This document shows positions 1 through 8,170 of a stretch of 64,000 nucleotides of DNA, one piece after another (position 1 is the stretch's first letter; every line of letters begins with the position of its first letter). The notes below the pieces were generated by a model, which searched no databases, was not told the DNA's origin, and was given only the letters and a program-made list of their open reading frames with translations. The stretch lies in assembly GCF_026229185.1 (NCBI RefSeq), contig NZ_JAGGJA010000002.1, positions 428,479 to 492,478 of the forward strand, read 5' to 3'. The stretch comes from Fodinibius salsisoli (lineage in GTDB: Bacteria > Bacteroidota > Rhodothermia > Balneolales > Balneolaceae). The position numbers and the translations under genes were made by a program.

Positions 1-462
1 GGCAAGAATATCTTCAAATACCTTCAACTTCTTGTGCTCAGATCCCAGGATACTGATCACCGCCTCTACCGTTTTAATGCTCTTAATTATCGGTTTGGTA
101 TCACGGAAAAGTTTATCTGTGGATACGATATGGGCCTTAGTCTGCGAATTTTGTAAAATATATTCGATCTGCTCACCCGGCTGGGTAGTGTAGATGGGAA
201 CGGTAACCGCACCCAGTGAAAGGATGGCCTGATCACATATTAACCATTCCGAACTATTTTCGGAATGCAGGCTAACCCTATCACCTTTCCGAATGCCCAA
301 CTCATAGAGTCCCAGGGCCAAGTTCCGAACTTTCATCAAGAACTCCTGCTTATTCATCTCAATCCACTTCCCATCCCTCTTGGTCCCAAAAAGTACGTCC
401 TTGTCATGCTTTTTCAGGCCCTTGTCTACTTCAGAAATAATAGTTGTTGAATTGTTTATCAT
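1..462 (-). CDS. Long-chain acyl-CoA synthetase (AMP-forming), N-terminal part only
   Basis: Read from an ATG at 462 toward position 1, this gives 154 open codons and runs off the window, so the C-terminal two thirds are missing. The visible part begins MINNSTTIISEV and contains the ANL-superfamily N-terminal pattern: a KWIEMN strand, then RNLALGLYELGIRKGDRVSL, then NSSEWLICDQAILSLGAVTVPIY and a TQPGEQIEYILQNSQ helix. This spacing is typical of FadD15/long-chain fatty-acid CoA ligases, which activate fatty acids to acyl-CoA through an acyl-adenylate. The signature P-loop and the adenylate-binding motifs would lie beyond the edge. It is divergent from the thioesterase at 596. Family call is solid; substrate is not. 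Confidence 0.85.
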   Translation of the reverse strand, partial: MINNSTTIISEVDKGLKKHDKDVLFGTKRDGKWIEMNKQEFLMKVRNLALGLYELGIRKGDRVSLHSENSSEWLICDQAILSLGAVTVPIYTTQPGEQIEYILQNSQTKAHIVSTDKLFRDTKPIIKSIKTVEAVISILGSEHKKLKVFEDILA

Positions 463-595
463 AACACTCCCTATTAAATCGCTAATGTTATTCTACATAA
501 TAATTTAGCCGTTTACAGATAAATTCAAAGTTGAATTTTATTTCTGTAACCGGCTTCCTATCATTCGATACACTTTTAATGGTAAAACAATATTT

Positions 596-1027
596 ATGTA
601 TATCCAACCAGAACTCAAAGAACGTGTAGAACTCTTTTTAGATTCCGGGCAAAAACATATGGGGCATGCGCTGGGCATTACTTTTTCTTCCTTTAAGAAG
701 GATGAAATAAAAGCTACTATGCCCGTAAATGAGAACACCATACAGCCCTTTGGCATTCTACACGGCGGGGCTTCGGTAGCCCTGGCCGAAACACTTGTCT
801 CAATAGGCGCCTGGCTAAATCTTAAAGATCCTTCGCAAACAGCTGTAGGCGTCGAAATTAATGCCAACCACATCCGATCCGTTAAAAAAGGGAGTCGTGT
901 TGAAGCCGTAGCTACTCCCATCCAACGCGGGCGTAAAATCCATGTTTGGGAAACAAAGATCTACAACACCAATGATAAGCTGGTGTGTGTGTCGCGGTGT
1001 ACGCTGGCGATTGTGGACAAGTCGTGA
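596..1027 (+). CDS. Hotdog-fold acyl-CoA thioesterase (PaaI/YdiI-like)
   Basis: A 143-residue protein with the PaaI-superfamily hotdog signature: NTIQPFGILHGGASVALAET around residues 47-66, where the HGG turn and the downstream Glu are the usual catalytic elements, followed by VGVEINANHIRSVKKGSRVEA and an RTIHVWE-like strand (GRKIHVWETKIYN). The length matches YdiI/MenI-type acyl-CoA hydrolases such as 1,4-dihydroxy-2-naphthoyl-CoA thioesterase, but the motif does not fix the substrate. It is divergent from the acyl-CoA ligase at 1-462, which suggests general acyl-CoA metabolism. Its TGA stop is the first word of a TGAGT-rich repeat that follows at once. Confidence 0.85.
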   Translation: MYIQPELKERVELFLDSGQKHMGHALGITFSSFKKDEIKATMPVNENTIQPFGILHGGASVALAETLVSIGAWLNLKDPSQTAVGVEINANHIRSVKKGSRVEAVATPIQRGRKIHVWETKIYNTNDKLVCVSRCTLAIVDKS

Positions 1028-1120
1028 GTAGTGAGTTATGAGTCTTGAGGTATGAGCAATGAGTCCTGAGTTATAAACAGGGAACTATGGGTGTTGAGTT
1101 TTGAGTAGCGAGGAACGAGA
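1025..1120. repeat. Family A intergenic repeat, left flank of S23-type gene 1
   Basis: Low-complexity stretch made of TGAG(T)-type words. Sub-blocks 1052-1072 and 1093-1112 each match the reverse complement of the repeat at 1552-1590 (about 18 of 21 and 17 of 20 positions), so the two flanks form an imperfect inverted repeat around the gene at 1192-1548. Solo copies of the same family occur at 40564-40615 and 48387-48464. The first word supplies the stop codon of the upstream thioesterase. Confidence 0.8.
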
Positions 1121-1191
1121 TAATTTTTTTGTAAGGATTTGCTGACTAATTGGTCTTACTTATAGTATTAATTATAAAAAGACCGATTATC

Positions 1192-1548
1192 ATGAATAAA
1201 TTTAAAGATTTAGAAATCTGGAAACGTGCCGTAGCATTGGCAACTAAAATTTATGAAGAGACTTCAACCTTTCCTAAAACTGAGAAATATGGATTGGTTT
1301 CGCAACTTCGTCGATGCGTAGTTTCTATTGGATCTAATATTGCGGAAGGAGCAGGACGGAATACTAACAAAGATTTTAAGCGTTTTTTGAGTATTGCATA
1401 TGCTTCTTCCTACGAATTAGAAACACAAATAATAATTGCATCAAACCTTGACTACATAAGTAGTTCTGTAAACAAAGAATTGTGTGAAGAGATTGATGAG
1501 CTCCAAAAAATGATTTATGTATTTTCAAACAAGCTTAAATTGAAATAA
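1192..1548 (+). CDS. Four-helix-bundle protein of the S23/IVS family (copy 1)
   Basis: 118 residues from the ATG at 1192; an in-frame upstream ATG at 1150 would add an unlikely hydrophobic leader read from AT-rich DNA. The protein begins MNKFKDLEIWKRAVALATKI and carries the family hallmarks: FPKTEKYGLVSQLRRCVVSI followed by SNIAEGAGR, with further amphipathic helices to the end. Members are known as 23S-rRNA intervening-sequence proteins and as standalone four-helix bundles related to Avd of diversity-generating retroelements; their biochemical role is unsettled. It has no operon partner and sits between inverted family-A repeats. An imperfect stem (about 1149-1157 with 1179-1189, loop AT-rich) lies just before the start. 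Family call is strong; function is unknown. Confidence 0.9.
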   Translation: MNKFKDLEIWKRAVALATKIYEETSTFPKTEKYGLVSQLRRCVVSIGSNIAEGAGRNTNKDFKRFLSIAYASSYELETQIIIASNLDYISSSVNKELCEEIDELQKMIYVFSNKLKLK

Positions 1549-1551
1549 TGG

Positions 1552-1590
1552 ACTGCTCACTACTCAAAACTCAGGACTCATCACTCAAGA
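1552..1590. repeat. Family A repeat, right flank of S23-type gene 1
   Basis: Words ACTCA/ACTCACTACTC in the opposite orientation to the repeat at 1025-1120, beginning four bases after the S23-type stop codon. Its last bases also supply the TGA stop (1587-1585) of the minus-strand gene that follows, so the element overlaps the 3' end of a neighbour. Confidence 0.8.
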
Positions 1591-2310
1591 TTCCGCATGC
1601 AGTTGCTGCATAAGCTTTCGTTTCGTGATAGGAAAAATAGTCTCCCTGAAAGGAAACTGCAGATCAATACTAAAAGCATAAGTAGCCGGATTTGGCATTT
1701 TTTTGTTTTCATTAATCAAATCCAGTTTGATGGCGTTTGGCGACAAATGAGCACGCCCTTTTTCCAATGCCTTTAAAAATGCCGTTTTCAGGGAGCGATA
1801 GGTATCATTGGAGCTCTCAAAGACGGATATTTCGTACTGAAACAGCAAAAGTTTTGATGTCTCATTATCAGGGACGAACAGGTATCCCTCATCGGTGTAA
1901 TTGGGGATAATACCGACCTCTTCAATCTGTATCTCTTCATCCACGAACTCATAGATAGTCTGGCCTTCCTCAATCTTTGCTTTTAGGTACGGCAGGGCCC
2001 ATGCTATCAGATCTTCTACTTTTGCCAAGTCTGAACCCGAGACAAAAACTACCTCGTGCTCAATAACCTGGTTAACAAAATCAATCTTTTTGATCCGTTT
2101 GGGAAACTTGTCTCTCAAATCTTGCAGACGATCAAGGATATCACTGAGCGTAGCATGAAGCTTAATAAGATGACTTAGGTGAGGGTATATCTTGTTCTTT
2201 TGAAAGTCCTCGGAAATAGTCTTCAGTCCTGCGAGAACCTTATACTGGGATACTTCGAAGTCGGATTGAACCTGGGTGAACAGATCAAGATTGAGTGGTA
2301 AATCGCTCAT
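1585..2310 (-). CDS. Conserved hypothetical protein, soluble
   Basis: Start placed at the ATG at 2310 because the 12 bases before it contain GGAGGTAA, a good ribosome binding site; the ATG at 2322 would place that site inside the coding region. The protein of about 241 residues has no signal peptide or membrane segment. The N-terminal third is helical with coiled-coil character (LKTISEDFQKN, LIKLHATLSDILDRLQDLRDK), the middle is acidic (FVDEEIQIEEVGIIPNYTDE) and the C-terminus is strand-rich with LDLQFPFRETIFPITKRK-like text. I do not recognise a family. The last codons (Ala-Glu-Ser-stop) lie in or at the edge of the family-A repeat. Confidence 0.75.
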   Translation of the reverse strand: MSDLPLNLDLFTQVQSDFEVSQYKVLAGLKTISEDFQKNKIYPHLSHLIKLHATLSDILDRLQDLRDKFPKRIKKIDFVNQVIEHEVVFVSGSDLAKVEDLIAWALPYLKAKIEEGQTIYEFVDEEIQIEEVGIIPNYTDEGYLFVPDNETSKLLLFQYEISVFESSNDTYRSLKTAFLKALEKGRAHLSPNAIKLDLINENKKMPNPATYAFSIDLQFPFRETIFPITKRKLMQQLHAES

Positions 2311-2445
2311 AGTTACCTCCAATGATTTGATTAACCGATATGTAGCGACATCTTTCTATCAATAGCTTACTTATTAACGAAATCAGGAGCAAGTTTTATT
2401 GTGCCTCTCTGGTACAGCACTCCAAAATACCAGAATCAAGGCTAC

Positions 2446-4101
2446 CTATTCATGTTCACGGAACTGCACACTTTTCCACTTTAGGAACCGATCTGTCACC
2501 TTACGTCGCTGGTACTTTCCGGTTGAAGTCACCGGTATTTGATCCCCAATCACAACTACTTTGGGCGATTTCGGAAACGGTAAATGCGCACGACAATAGT
2601 CTAAAATAGCGTCTTTACCTTCCATTCCTTCCTCAAGTTGAATGTATGCTCCCACTTCTTCCCCATACCAATCATTTTCAAAGCCTACGGCGATGCCCGC
2701 CTTGACACCCGGGGCTTTGTTGATAACCTCATCAATTTCGAGGGGCGATAAATTTACCCCTCCTCTAATGATTAGCTCCTTCAGCCGTCCCGTAATAAAA
2801 AAGTATGGTCGTCCCTTTTCATCATTTACATAAAATCCCTCATCCCCGCTGCGAAACCAGCCGTTCTTGAAGGCATGCTCGTTGGCTTCTTTGTTGTTAT
2901 AGTATCCCCGCATCACATTCACGCCCCGAACAACAATTTCTCCACGCTCTTCTTCCCCCAAAGCATTACCCTCTGAGTCATGGATGGCCATCTCATTAGC
3001 AGCAACTGGAATACCTATACTCGGATAGCCATAATGGCTGTGCCAAAAATCACGTCTTTCTCCCGTAATACCAACAGGAACAAAACAGGAATAACAGGTG
3101 GTTTCCGAGAGCCCATAACCGTGAACAATCGGTATATCAAAGCGTTCTTCGAAGATTTGGGCGACTTCCACGGTCAGTGGCCCCGCCCCACAGATGACGT
3201 GCCGCAACGGGACTGTCTTGGGGGCATCCTGTTCCTTATAAAAGTTATTCAAATACTGAAGCAGGGTAGGAACCATGCTGACTATATGAACCTGATGTTC
3301 TCTGATCAGCGGAAAAAACTGACTAACCTTAAATTGACGGTTCAACACTACAGATCCCCCTGCCCAGAATGGTGTCAGGAGCGTTACTACCGTTCCGTTC
3401 ACGTGATGAATCGGCAATACACACATCATACGAGTTTGCTTGTCGATGTTATGCCATCGGGCAATAGCTCGCGCATCCTCCAAGAGGTTACGTTGGGTTA
3501 ATACGACCCCTTTGGGCTTCCCGGTCGTGCCGGATGTATAAACAATGAGGGCATCTGACTCTGAAAGGGATTCTTCCTCAAGTTGAAGTGTACCTCCGGT
3601 TTTGGTAAAGTTCGAAACCTCACCCTCGCAAACAATCCATTCGATGTGTTTAAGCTGGTCATATTGTTCCAGGATACCGCGAAATCGATCTCTATACTCG
3701 GTGCGGACGAACGCCAGTTCGATTTGACCGTTTTCCAGGATATAGGCAATGCGTTCATCATCTTCCTCCAGGTTTACCGGAACAACCACCAATCCCAGCA
3801 TCCAGGCTGCAAAATACTGAACAACGGTATGCCAGTGGTTGTGGGCAATCGTGGCTATACGGTCGCCGCGGCTCAGCCCATGATGTTGTAAAAAGCGGGC
3901 ACACCCGAGAACATGTTGATAAAATTCAACATAGCTTTTTTTAGTTTCTTTCCCCTCACCATCGATATAGCTTATATAATTCTTTGAATCTTCCGATCGG
4001 GCTTTTAGTAGTTCTTTTACATCTTGGAATGACAAAGAAGGTAATGAAGTTTCCAGATTCCGAGCGTGACTAATTTTATCCTGAAGCTCTTGAAAGTCCA
4101 T
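2446..4101 (-). CDS. AMP-dependent acyl-CoA synthetase/ligase
   Basis: A full-length 551-residue class I adenylate-forming enzyme. Visible signatures are the P-loop IVYTSGTTGKPKGVVLTQRN near residue 185, the HGYGLSETTC adenine-binding motif near 330, SGDEGFYVN before the hinge, and the hinge TGRLKELIIRGGVNLSP near 440 followed by a C-terminal TSTGKYQRRK lysine motif. It therefore carries out ATP-dependent acyl-adenylate formation and CoA transfer. It resembles medium/long-chain fatty-acyl or O-succinylbenzoate-type ligases and lacks the features of phenylacetate-CoA ligase PaaK. It is a single gene, divergent from the pcm gene at 4224. Substrate not predictable from sequence alone. Confidence 0.88.
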   Translation of the reverse strand: MDFQELQDKISHARNLETSLPSLSFQDVKELLKARSEDSKNYISYIDGEGKETKKSYVEFYQHVLGCARFLQHHGLSRGDRIATIAHNHWHTVVQYFAAWMLGLVVVPVNLEEDDERIAYILENGQIELAFVRTEYRDRFRGILEQYDQLKHIEWIVCEGEVSNFTKTGGTLQLEEESLSESDALIVYTSGTTGKPKGVVLTQRNLLEDARAIARWHNIDKQTRMMCVLPIHHVNGTVVTLLTPFWAGGSVVLNRQFKVSQFFPLIREHQVHIVSMVPTLLQYLNNFYKEQDAPKTVPLRHVICGAGPLTVEVAQIFEERFDIPIVHGYGLSETTCYSCFVPVGITGERRDFWHSHYGYPSIGIPVAANEMAIHDSEGNALGEEERGEIVVRGVNVMRGYYNNKEANEHAFKNGWFRSGDEGFYVNDEKGRPYFFITGRLKELIIRGGVNLSPLEIDEVINKAPGVKAGIAVGFENDWYGEEVGAYIQLEEGMEGKDAILDYCRAHLPFPKSPKVVVIGDQIPVTSTGKYQRRKVTDRFLKWKSVQFREHE

Positions 4102-4223
4102 ATACTGATGGTAATATTTATTATCCGATGTATTTCTATGTTAGTTTATGCCAATCGAAAAGGCAAGTGAACTAAAAAAGATGGGTCTCTTGTTTTACTT
4201 CTAAAGAATATAAAACCTGCCCG

Positions 4224-5045
4224 ATGAAATATATTCTAACCATGATAACAGCTCTCATTGGTGGATGTATGATAAGCCTGCTCTTTTCTGTAATTCCTTT
4301 GTCTGAATTGACAGATAATACTGTTTTGGCTCAGCAGTCCGAAACAATCAGTGACACGGTGCGTTGGGAGCGTCCTCGGTTTTCTGAGCGTAAAAACGAA
4401 CGGCATCAATTGGTAGAAAGGGGTATTCAAAATAAAGGAGTAACTGATCCAACGGTATTGGAAGCCATGCGGCAGGTACCCCGGCACTTGTTTGTCCCCA
4501 AACAATACCAATCTTATGCCTATCAGAATCGACCGTTGCCTATAGGCTATAACCAGACCATTTCTCAGCCGTATATCGTAGCGTATATGACGCAAATGCT
4601 AAACCTGGAAGCAGGCGAAAAAGTGCTGGAGATTGGAACCGGAAGTGGATATCAAGCTGCGGTATTATCTGAGCTAACCTCCAACGTATTCACTATTGAA
4701 ATTGTAGAACCATTGGGCCAACAAGCCAAATCTCGTTTCGACTCGCTTGGGTATTCCACCATTAAAACCAAGATCGGCGACGGCTACAAGGGCTGGTCCA
4801 AGCACGCTCCTTTTGATGCGATCATCCTAACAGCCGCACCCGAAGAGATCCCACAGCCGCTTATTGAGCAGCTTGCGCCCGGCGGCGTGCTGGTGGCACC
4901 GGTCGGCAGAGCCGGTAAGGTACAAATGCTTACCAAAGTGACCAAAGATCAGAATGGGAAAGTGGAAATACAGAAAAAATTACCTGTTCGCTTTGTTCCC
5001 ATGATGGGTGGCCCCGATGAAAACGGATCAGAAGTTGACGAATAG
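4224..5045 (+). CDS. pcm: Exported protein-L-isoaspartate O-methyltransferase
   Basis: A 273-residue protein whose residues about 60-260 form a complete PCMT domain: QLVERGIQNKGVTDPTVLEAM, RHLFVP, QTISQPYIVAYMTQML, the SAM-binding motif VLEIGTGSGYQAAVLSEL (134-151) and the late strand DAIILTAAPEEIP. The enzyme methylates L-isoaspartyl residues using S-adenosylmethionine and starts repair of damaged proteins. The first 30 or so residues (MKYILTMITALIGGCMISLL) form a hydrophobic signal or anchor segment, so the enzyme is probably exported to the periplasm or membrane-bound, unlike classical cytosolic Pcm. Cytosolic S-adenosylmethionine would not normally be available there, which makes the localisation notable. 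Confidence 0.9.
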   Translation: MKYILTMITALIGGCMISLLFSVIPLSELTDNTVLAQQSETISDTVRWERPRFSERKNERHQLVERGIQNKGVTDPTVLEAMRQVPRHLFVPKQYQSYAYQNRPLPIGYNQTISQPYIVAYMTQMLNLEAGEKVLEIGTGSGYQAAVLSELTSNVFTIEIVEPLGQQAKSRFDSLGYSTIKTKIGDGYKGWSKHAPFDAIILTAAPEEIPQPLIEQLAPGGVLVAPVGRAGKVQMLTKVTKDQNGKVEIQKKLPVRFVPMMGGPDENGSEVDE

Positions 5046-5386
5046 TTGTTAACCGGATATTCCTCTCGACTGCCCGCAAATCTTAAATTTGTGATAACCT
5101 TAATAATACCTTCCAATATACAATGCAATGATTACCAAGACAGAATATCCTTTATATTTTGCTGTTATATATTCGGGGCTTGATAAAACAATCACAGGGT
5201 TCTGTCATTGACATGGCATATCCAAAGAGTGTTGTGCTCCGACCCCTAACCTGGCAATCTCATCAGGGTTCCTCAGAAGCCTTTTCCATCCGCTTGAAGA
5301 GTTCCCAAACGTCCCTTCCAATTCTGTATCCAGACCAAAAGTGAGTATGCTCCATGGACGTTCGGCTCAGCCGGACTCTAGGCTGC
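5046..5386. other. Intergenic region without a supported gene
   Basis: 341 bases between two convergent genes. A 61-codon open frame at 5159-5344 has no recognisable motif, no ribosome binding site and atypical composition, so I do not call it. No tRNA, hairpin with a T tract or repeat stands out. Near 5370-5395 there is a GC-rich patch with short self-complementary words (CGGCTCAGCCGG and CTAGGCTGCCTAGG) that could end transcription of either neighbour. Confidence 0.5.
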
Positions 5387-6229
5387 CTAGGAACTTAGTT
5401 CGGCCACTGTTTGACGGTACTCATCTGGATCTTGCATCTCGAAATATGCACGACCAATGGCAAAAACTGGTCGCGCCGGCAGTCGAAGCGCTCCAATAGA
5501 CGGATTTTCCTTACTTCGCGTGGGCTGTCCCAAATCTTCATTATTCAACCGAGCAGTTGCAGATCCCACTGGAAACATTCGAATGGGCATTACCTTGGCA
5601 AAATGACCATTCGGGGCATTGCCAGACAATGTCACATCCCCGAGATCGAATAATAGGTCAGCTATATGCTCGAAGGCCTTTAACATTAGGGGCCTGCGCC
5701 AGAAGCGCTCCGGAATTCCTTGACTGACGGCATTCACCAATTTTACGAGTGGAGTCGTTGTCATTGAGACGCACCATTCAAGCCTCGGGGCATCAACTTC
5801 TATAGAGAGTGTCATTGGACCCGTCCAGTTTAGTGATATATTTGCATGAATGTTATGTGCCGCGGCAGCGCTGTAGTAGCGGGGGCAGGCGATATCCAGC
5901 CGCGGAGTATCAGCAAAAATGGACCATACCCCCTCCGGTGAACAGTGCCAAATTGTGCTGTAGGGAGCGAAATCGTTCTCCGGAAAGACCCGCAATGCCA
6001 ATACGTGCCCTGTATCAAAGGGCAAAGCGAAAACGCCGTAACCGCGTACATACTCAAATCCGGACAGTGGCGAAGGGGCAATACGCGGCTTAATCGTTTG
6101 TACTTCCCCGGCTAAATCCAGGGAGGCTTCTGTCTTGTTATCTATTTTCAGAGTTGACCAATCGTGATTGATGTGACTTTCAGCCTCTCGAAATTTTTCA
6201 TCAAGTGCCATTTTTTTCGGTCTTTCCAT
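5387..6229 (-). CDS. Hypothetical protein, lipocalin/AttH-like all-beta appearance
   Basis: 280 residues with no signal peptide and no membrane segment. The text is strand-rich with many aromatic and proline residues (GYGVFALPFDTGHVLALRVF, STIWHCSPEGVWSIFADTPR, NISLNWTGPMTLSIEVDAPR), which recalls AttH-like/hydroxyneurosporene-synthase-type double beta-barrels, but I cannot identify a defining motif. Base composition is somewhat richer in GC than its neighbours. It lies 50 bases downstream of the beta/gamma-crystallin-like gene on the same strand and may be cotranscribed with it. Function unknown. Confidence 0.7.
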   Translation of the reverse strand: MERPKKMALDEKFREAESHINHDWSTLKIDNKTEASLDLAGEVQTIKPRIAPSPLSGFEYVRGYGVFALPFDTGHVLALRVFPENDFAPYSTIWHCSPEGVWSIFADTPRLDIACPRYYSAAAAHNIHANISLNWTGPMTLSIEVDAPRLEWCVSMTTTPLVKLVNAVSQGIPERFWRRPLMLKAFEHIADLLFDLGDVTLSGNAPNGHFAKVMPIRMFPVGSATARLNNEDLGQPTRSKENPSIGALRLPARPVFAIGRAYFEMQDPDEYRQTVAELSS

Positions 6230-6280
6230 AATTATAATTCTACGTCTTCATTCTTATTAACATCTATACGGTTGATTCTT

Positions 6281-7249
6281 CTAAACTAAAGCTGGCTTCG
6301 GTCCACCATCAATACTTACTACAATATTCTTCTTGTCGCCTGTCAGCGTAACCTTTTTTAATTTGCCTGTAAAGGTGTAGGCATCCTTGCCGCCGTCAAC
6401 GACGCCTCGTGCGGTGGTCCAGTCATTGAATATTTTATCGCTGGCCTGGACTGATCCCTGACGGACATTTTTCCGTATCCACCCGGATCCTTCGATAATC
6501 TCAACGACATATTCGGTGCGCATGGCCTCTGTGCCGTCAATAACGAGTGCTCGGCTGGGGTTATCCCGGTCTTCAACACTCAGATACGAGACGCCCATCA
6601 CCTCTCGGTCAAGTCTATTTGTATCTTTTGTATATACTTTGCACTCTTCAGGTTTACCCTCACCCGGGCGGTGCCTGCAGACAAGGACTTTCATCCGGGG
6701 TGGTACTTTAATGGAGGTAATCCGGTCGTTGCCAACCGTCCAGAAATCATCGGCTTCATAGACGCCCGGCGTAAAGGTTTGCGAGGTTCCCTTAAAGTTA
6801 GATTTTGTATAGGCCGTGATGCCGTGCATCCGCTTATAAGCTGCAAGGGCAATGCGAAGGGCCAGCCTTTGTATATCAACTTTCCATTCACCATTTTGCA
6901 TTGTGTCAAGCTTGTCCCCTATTTCTTCAATTTTATCAGGCGGAACGGGGAACCCCAAAACTTCGATCGAATCAGTAATAAATTCCGCGATCTGACTCCA
7001 ACCTCCTGCTTCGATATTAATTTCTCTTTTCTTAAGTTCGCCGTTTTCAAAGACAAACTTATAGAACAGGTGGTCGTCATTCATTACAAGTACACTATGA
7101 TCAATCTGTCCCTCGATGGTAACTTTAGATCCCTCTCTACGCAATATATTGGCCGGCTTAACATTCCAGTGATGGCCATAAACCTTCAATCGCTGAATTT
7201 CCGGCCCGTCTATAGCTGCATGGAGAGCTTTATTTATATTCTGTTTCAT
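6281..7249 (-). CDS. Protein with a beta/gamma-crystallin-like domain
   Basis: Start chosen at MKQNINKALHAAIDG (7249), preceded by a GGAAGAACC purine run; an upstream in-frame ATG at 7330 adds 27 residues of uncertain value. Residues about 165-225 carry a crystallin-type Greek-key pair: ITAYTKSNFKGTSQTFTPG followed by YEADDFWTVGNDRITSIKVP, with the (N/D)(N/D)X(S/T)-type calcium-binding context GNDRITS. The N-terminal 150 residues are a separate mixed domain (YGHHWNVKPANILRREGSKV) that I do not recognise, and the C-terminal part is strand-rich. No signal peptide is seen, so it may be cytosolic. Upstream of the gene at 5387 on the same strand. Confidence 0.75.
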   Translation of the reverse strand: MKQNINKALHAAIDGPEIQRLKVYGHHWNVKPANILRREGSKVTIEGQIDHSVLVMNDDHLFYKFVFENGELKKREINIEAGGWSQIAEFITDSIEVLGFPVPPDKIEEIGDKLDTMQNGEWKVDIQRLALRIALAAYKRMHGITAYTKSNFKGTSQTFTPGVYEADDFWTVGNDRITSIKVPPRMKVLVCRHRPGEGKPEECKVYTKDTNRLDREVMGVSYLSVEDRDNPSRALVIDGTEAMRTEYVVEIIEGSGWIRKNVRQGSVQASDKIFNDWTTARGVVDGGKDAYTFTGKLKKVTLTGDKKNIVVSIDGGPKPALV

Positions 7250-7418
7250 TGGTTCTTCCTCTTTTGGAATTATGGTAAGGGGGATAAGTAATTGTGTTAT
7301 TCTGTTGTCATTTAATAAACCTGGCAGCATTACAGCGGCGTTCAGGGTTTGGCCCCAAATGGAACGCTGCCGGACTATGTTCTCTTTTTCTGCTCATGGC
7401 GTATGAACACATACTCAC

Positions 7419-8096
7419 TTACTGAGCATGTTTACACGATACATTGGGATGCCAGAATGAAAACATACCTTCCGGATTATCTTTCCAAATCCACATATGA
7501 AGACCATAGAGTCCATGATCTTCATTTCTGTGAAATTCCCGGCCAAAAAGCGACGGTGGATTATCATTGCCCTCATCCCACTGATCGATTGGAACTACCG
7601 GCTCTCCACCAACTAATTGAAGACCACCGTTTGGCTGTGGTTCATAGAAGAGTACCTCCGGTTTCCTGAGGTCGATGGTCAGATCGAGACGATCAAAATT
7701 TACGTACACTACCCCAATCGCTCCTGATCCTTCGGGATTCTCCGTACAGGGTAGAATCTGTTCAAATCCATCCTCAATGGCTGTATCTACATCATGATAC
7801 CTGGCCGTCGCCCGCCGGATCTTCGCCAGACCTCTGTGCTTTTCCGCCTTACCCATGGAGGCAAAAGAATCATTGGCGTCGTTATTATTGATAGCATTTA
7901 ATCCTGAATAATCGGTGGTAGGCTGGATAACTTCTACCCTTTTTTGTTCTTCATTCTTACTATCGCTACCAGTTACATCACAACCTGTGATGATCATGGA
8001 TATCGCTATAAACAGCAGGCACATGCCCGTTAGGATATAGTGGTGATATCGATCAAAAAAGGATCTTATTTCTGAATGCTGTGTTCGTCGTTTCAT
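7419..8096 (-). CDS. Putative lipoprotein of unknown function
   Basis: Start taken at MKRRTQHSEIRSFF (8096), which puts a hydrophobic stretch (ILTGMCLLFIAISMIITGC) and a lipobox Cys at about residue 40. A longer frame from 8174 overlaps the mddA stop by four bases (ATGA), which could mean translational coupling, so the start is uncertain. The mature part contains a conserved-looking globular region: RRATARYHDVDTAIEDGFEQ, EGSGAIGVVYVNFDRLDLTI, LRKPEVLFYEPQPNGGLQLV and a HRNEDHGLYGLHMWIWKDNP C-terminus with many His and Trp residues. I know such proteins only as uncharacterised exported proteins. Likely cotranscribed with mddA. Confidence 0.72.
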   Translation of the reverse strand: MKRRTQHSEIRSFFDRYHHYILTGMCLLFIAISMIITGCDVTGSDSKNEEQKRVEVIQPTTDYSGLNAINNNDANDSFASMGKAEKHRGLAKIRRATARYHDVDTAIEDGFEQILPCTENPEGSGAIGVVYVNFDRLDLTIDLRKPEVLFYEPQPNGGLQLVGGEPVVPIDQWDEGNDNPPSLFGREFHRNEDHGLYGLHMWIWKDNPEGMFSFWHPNVSCKHAQ

Positions 8097-8170
8097 GGTA
8101 CTATTGCTTTGAAAGGTTAGATTTGATGAATGTTTGGTGTTTTTTAGCTGTAGGTTGGGATTTATTTTAT

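Noticed and set aside
1192..1548. Diversity-generating retroelement accessory (Avd)
   Set aside because: The fold is related, but there is no reverse transcriptase, template repeat or variable-repeat gene in the window.
1025..1590. CRISPR array
   Set aside because: The word-like repeats were first suspected to be a CRISPR, but spacing is irregular, units are inverted and imperfect, and no cas gene is present.
5159..5344. 61-codon open frame in the gap after pcm
   Set aside because: No motif, no ribosome binding site, and convergent neighbours on both sides; more likely non-coding.
6671..7291. 206-codon open frame opposite the crystallin-like gene
   Set aside because: It lies wholly antisense to a gene with a recognisable Greek-key domain and shows no motif of its own.
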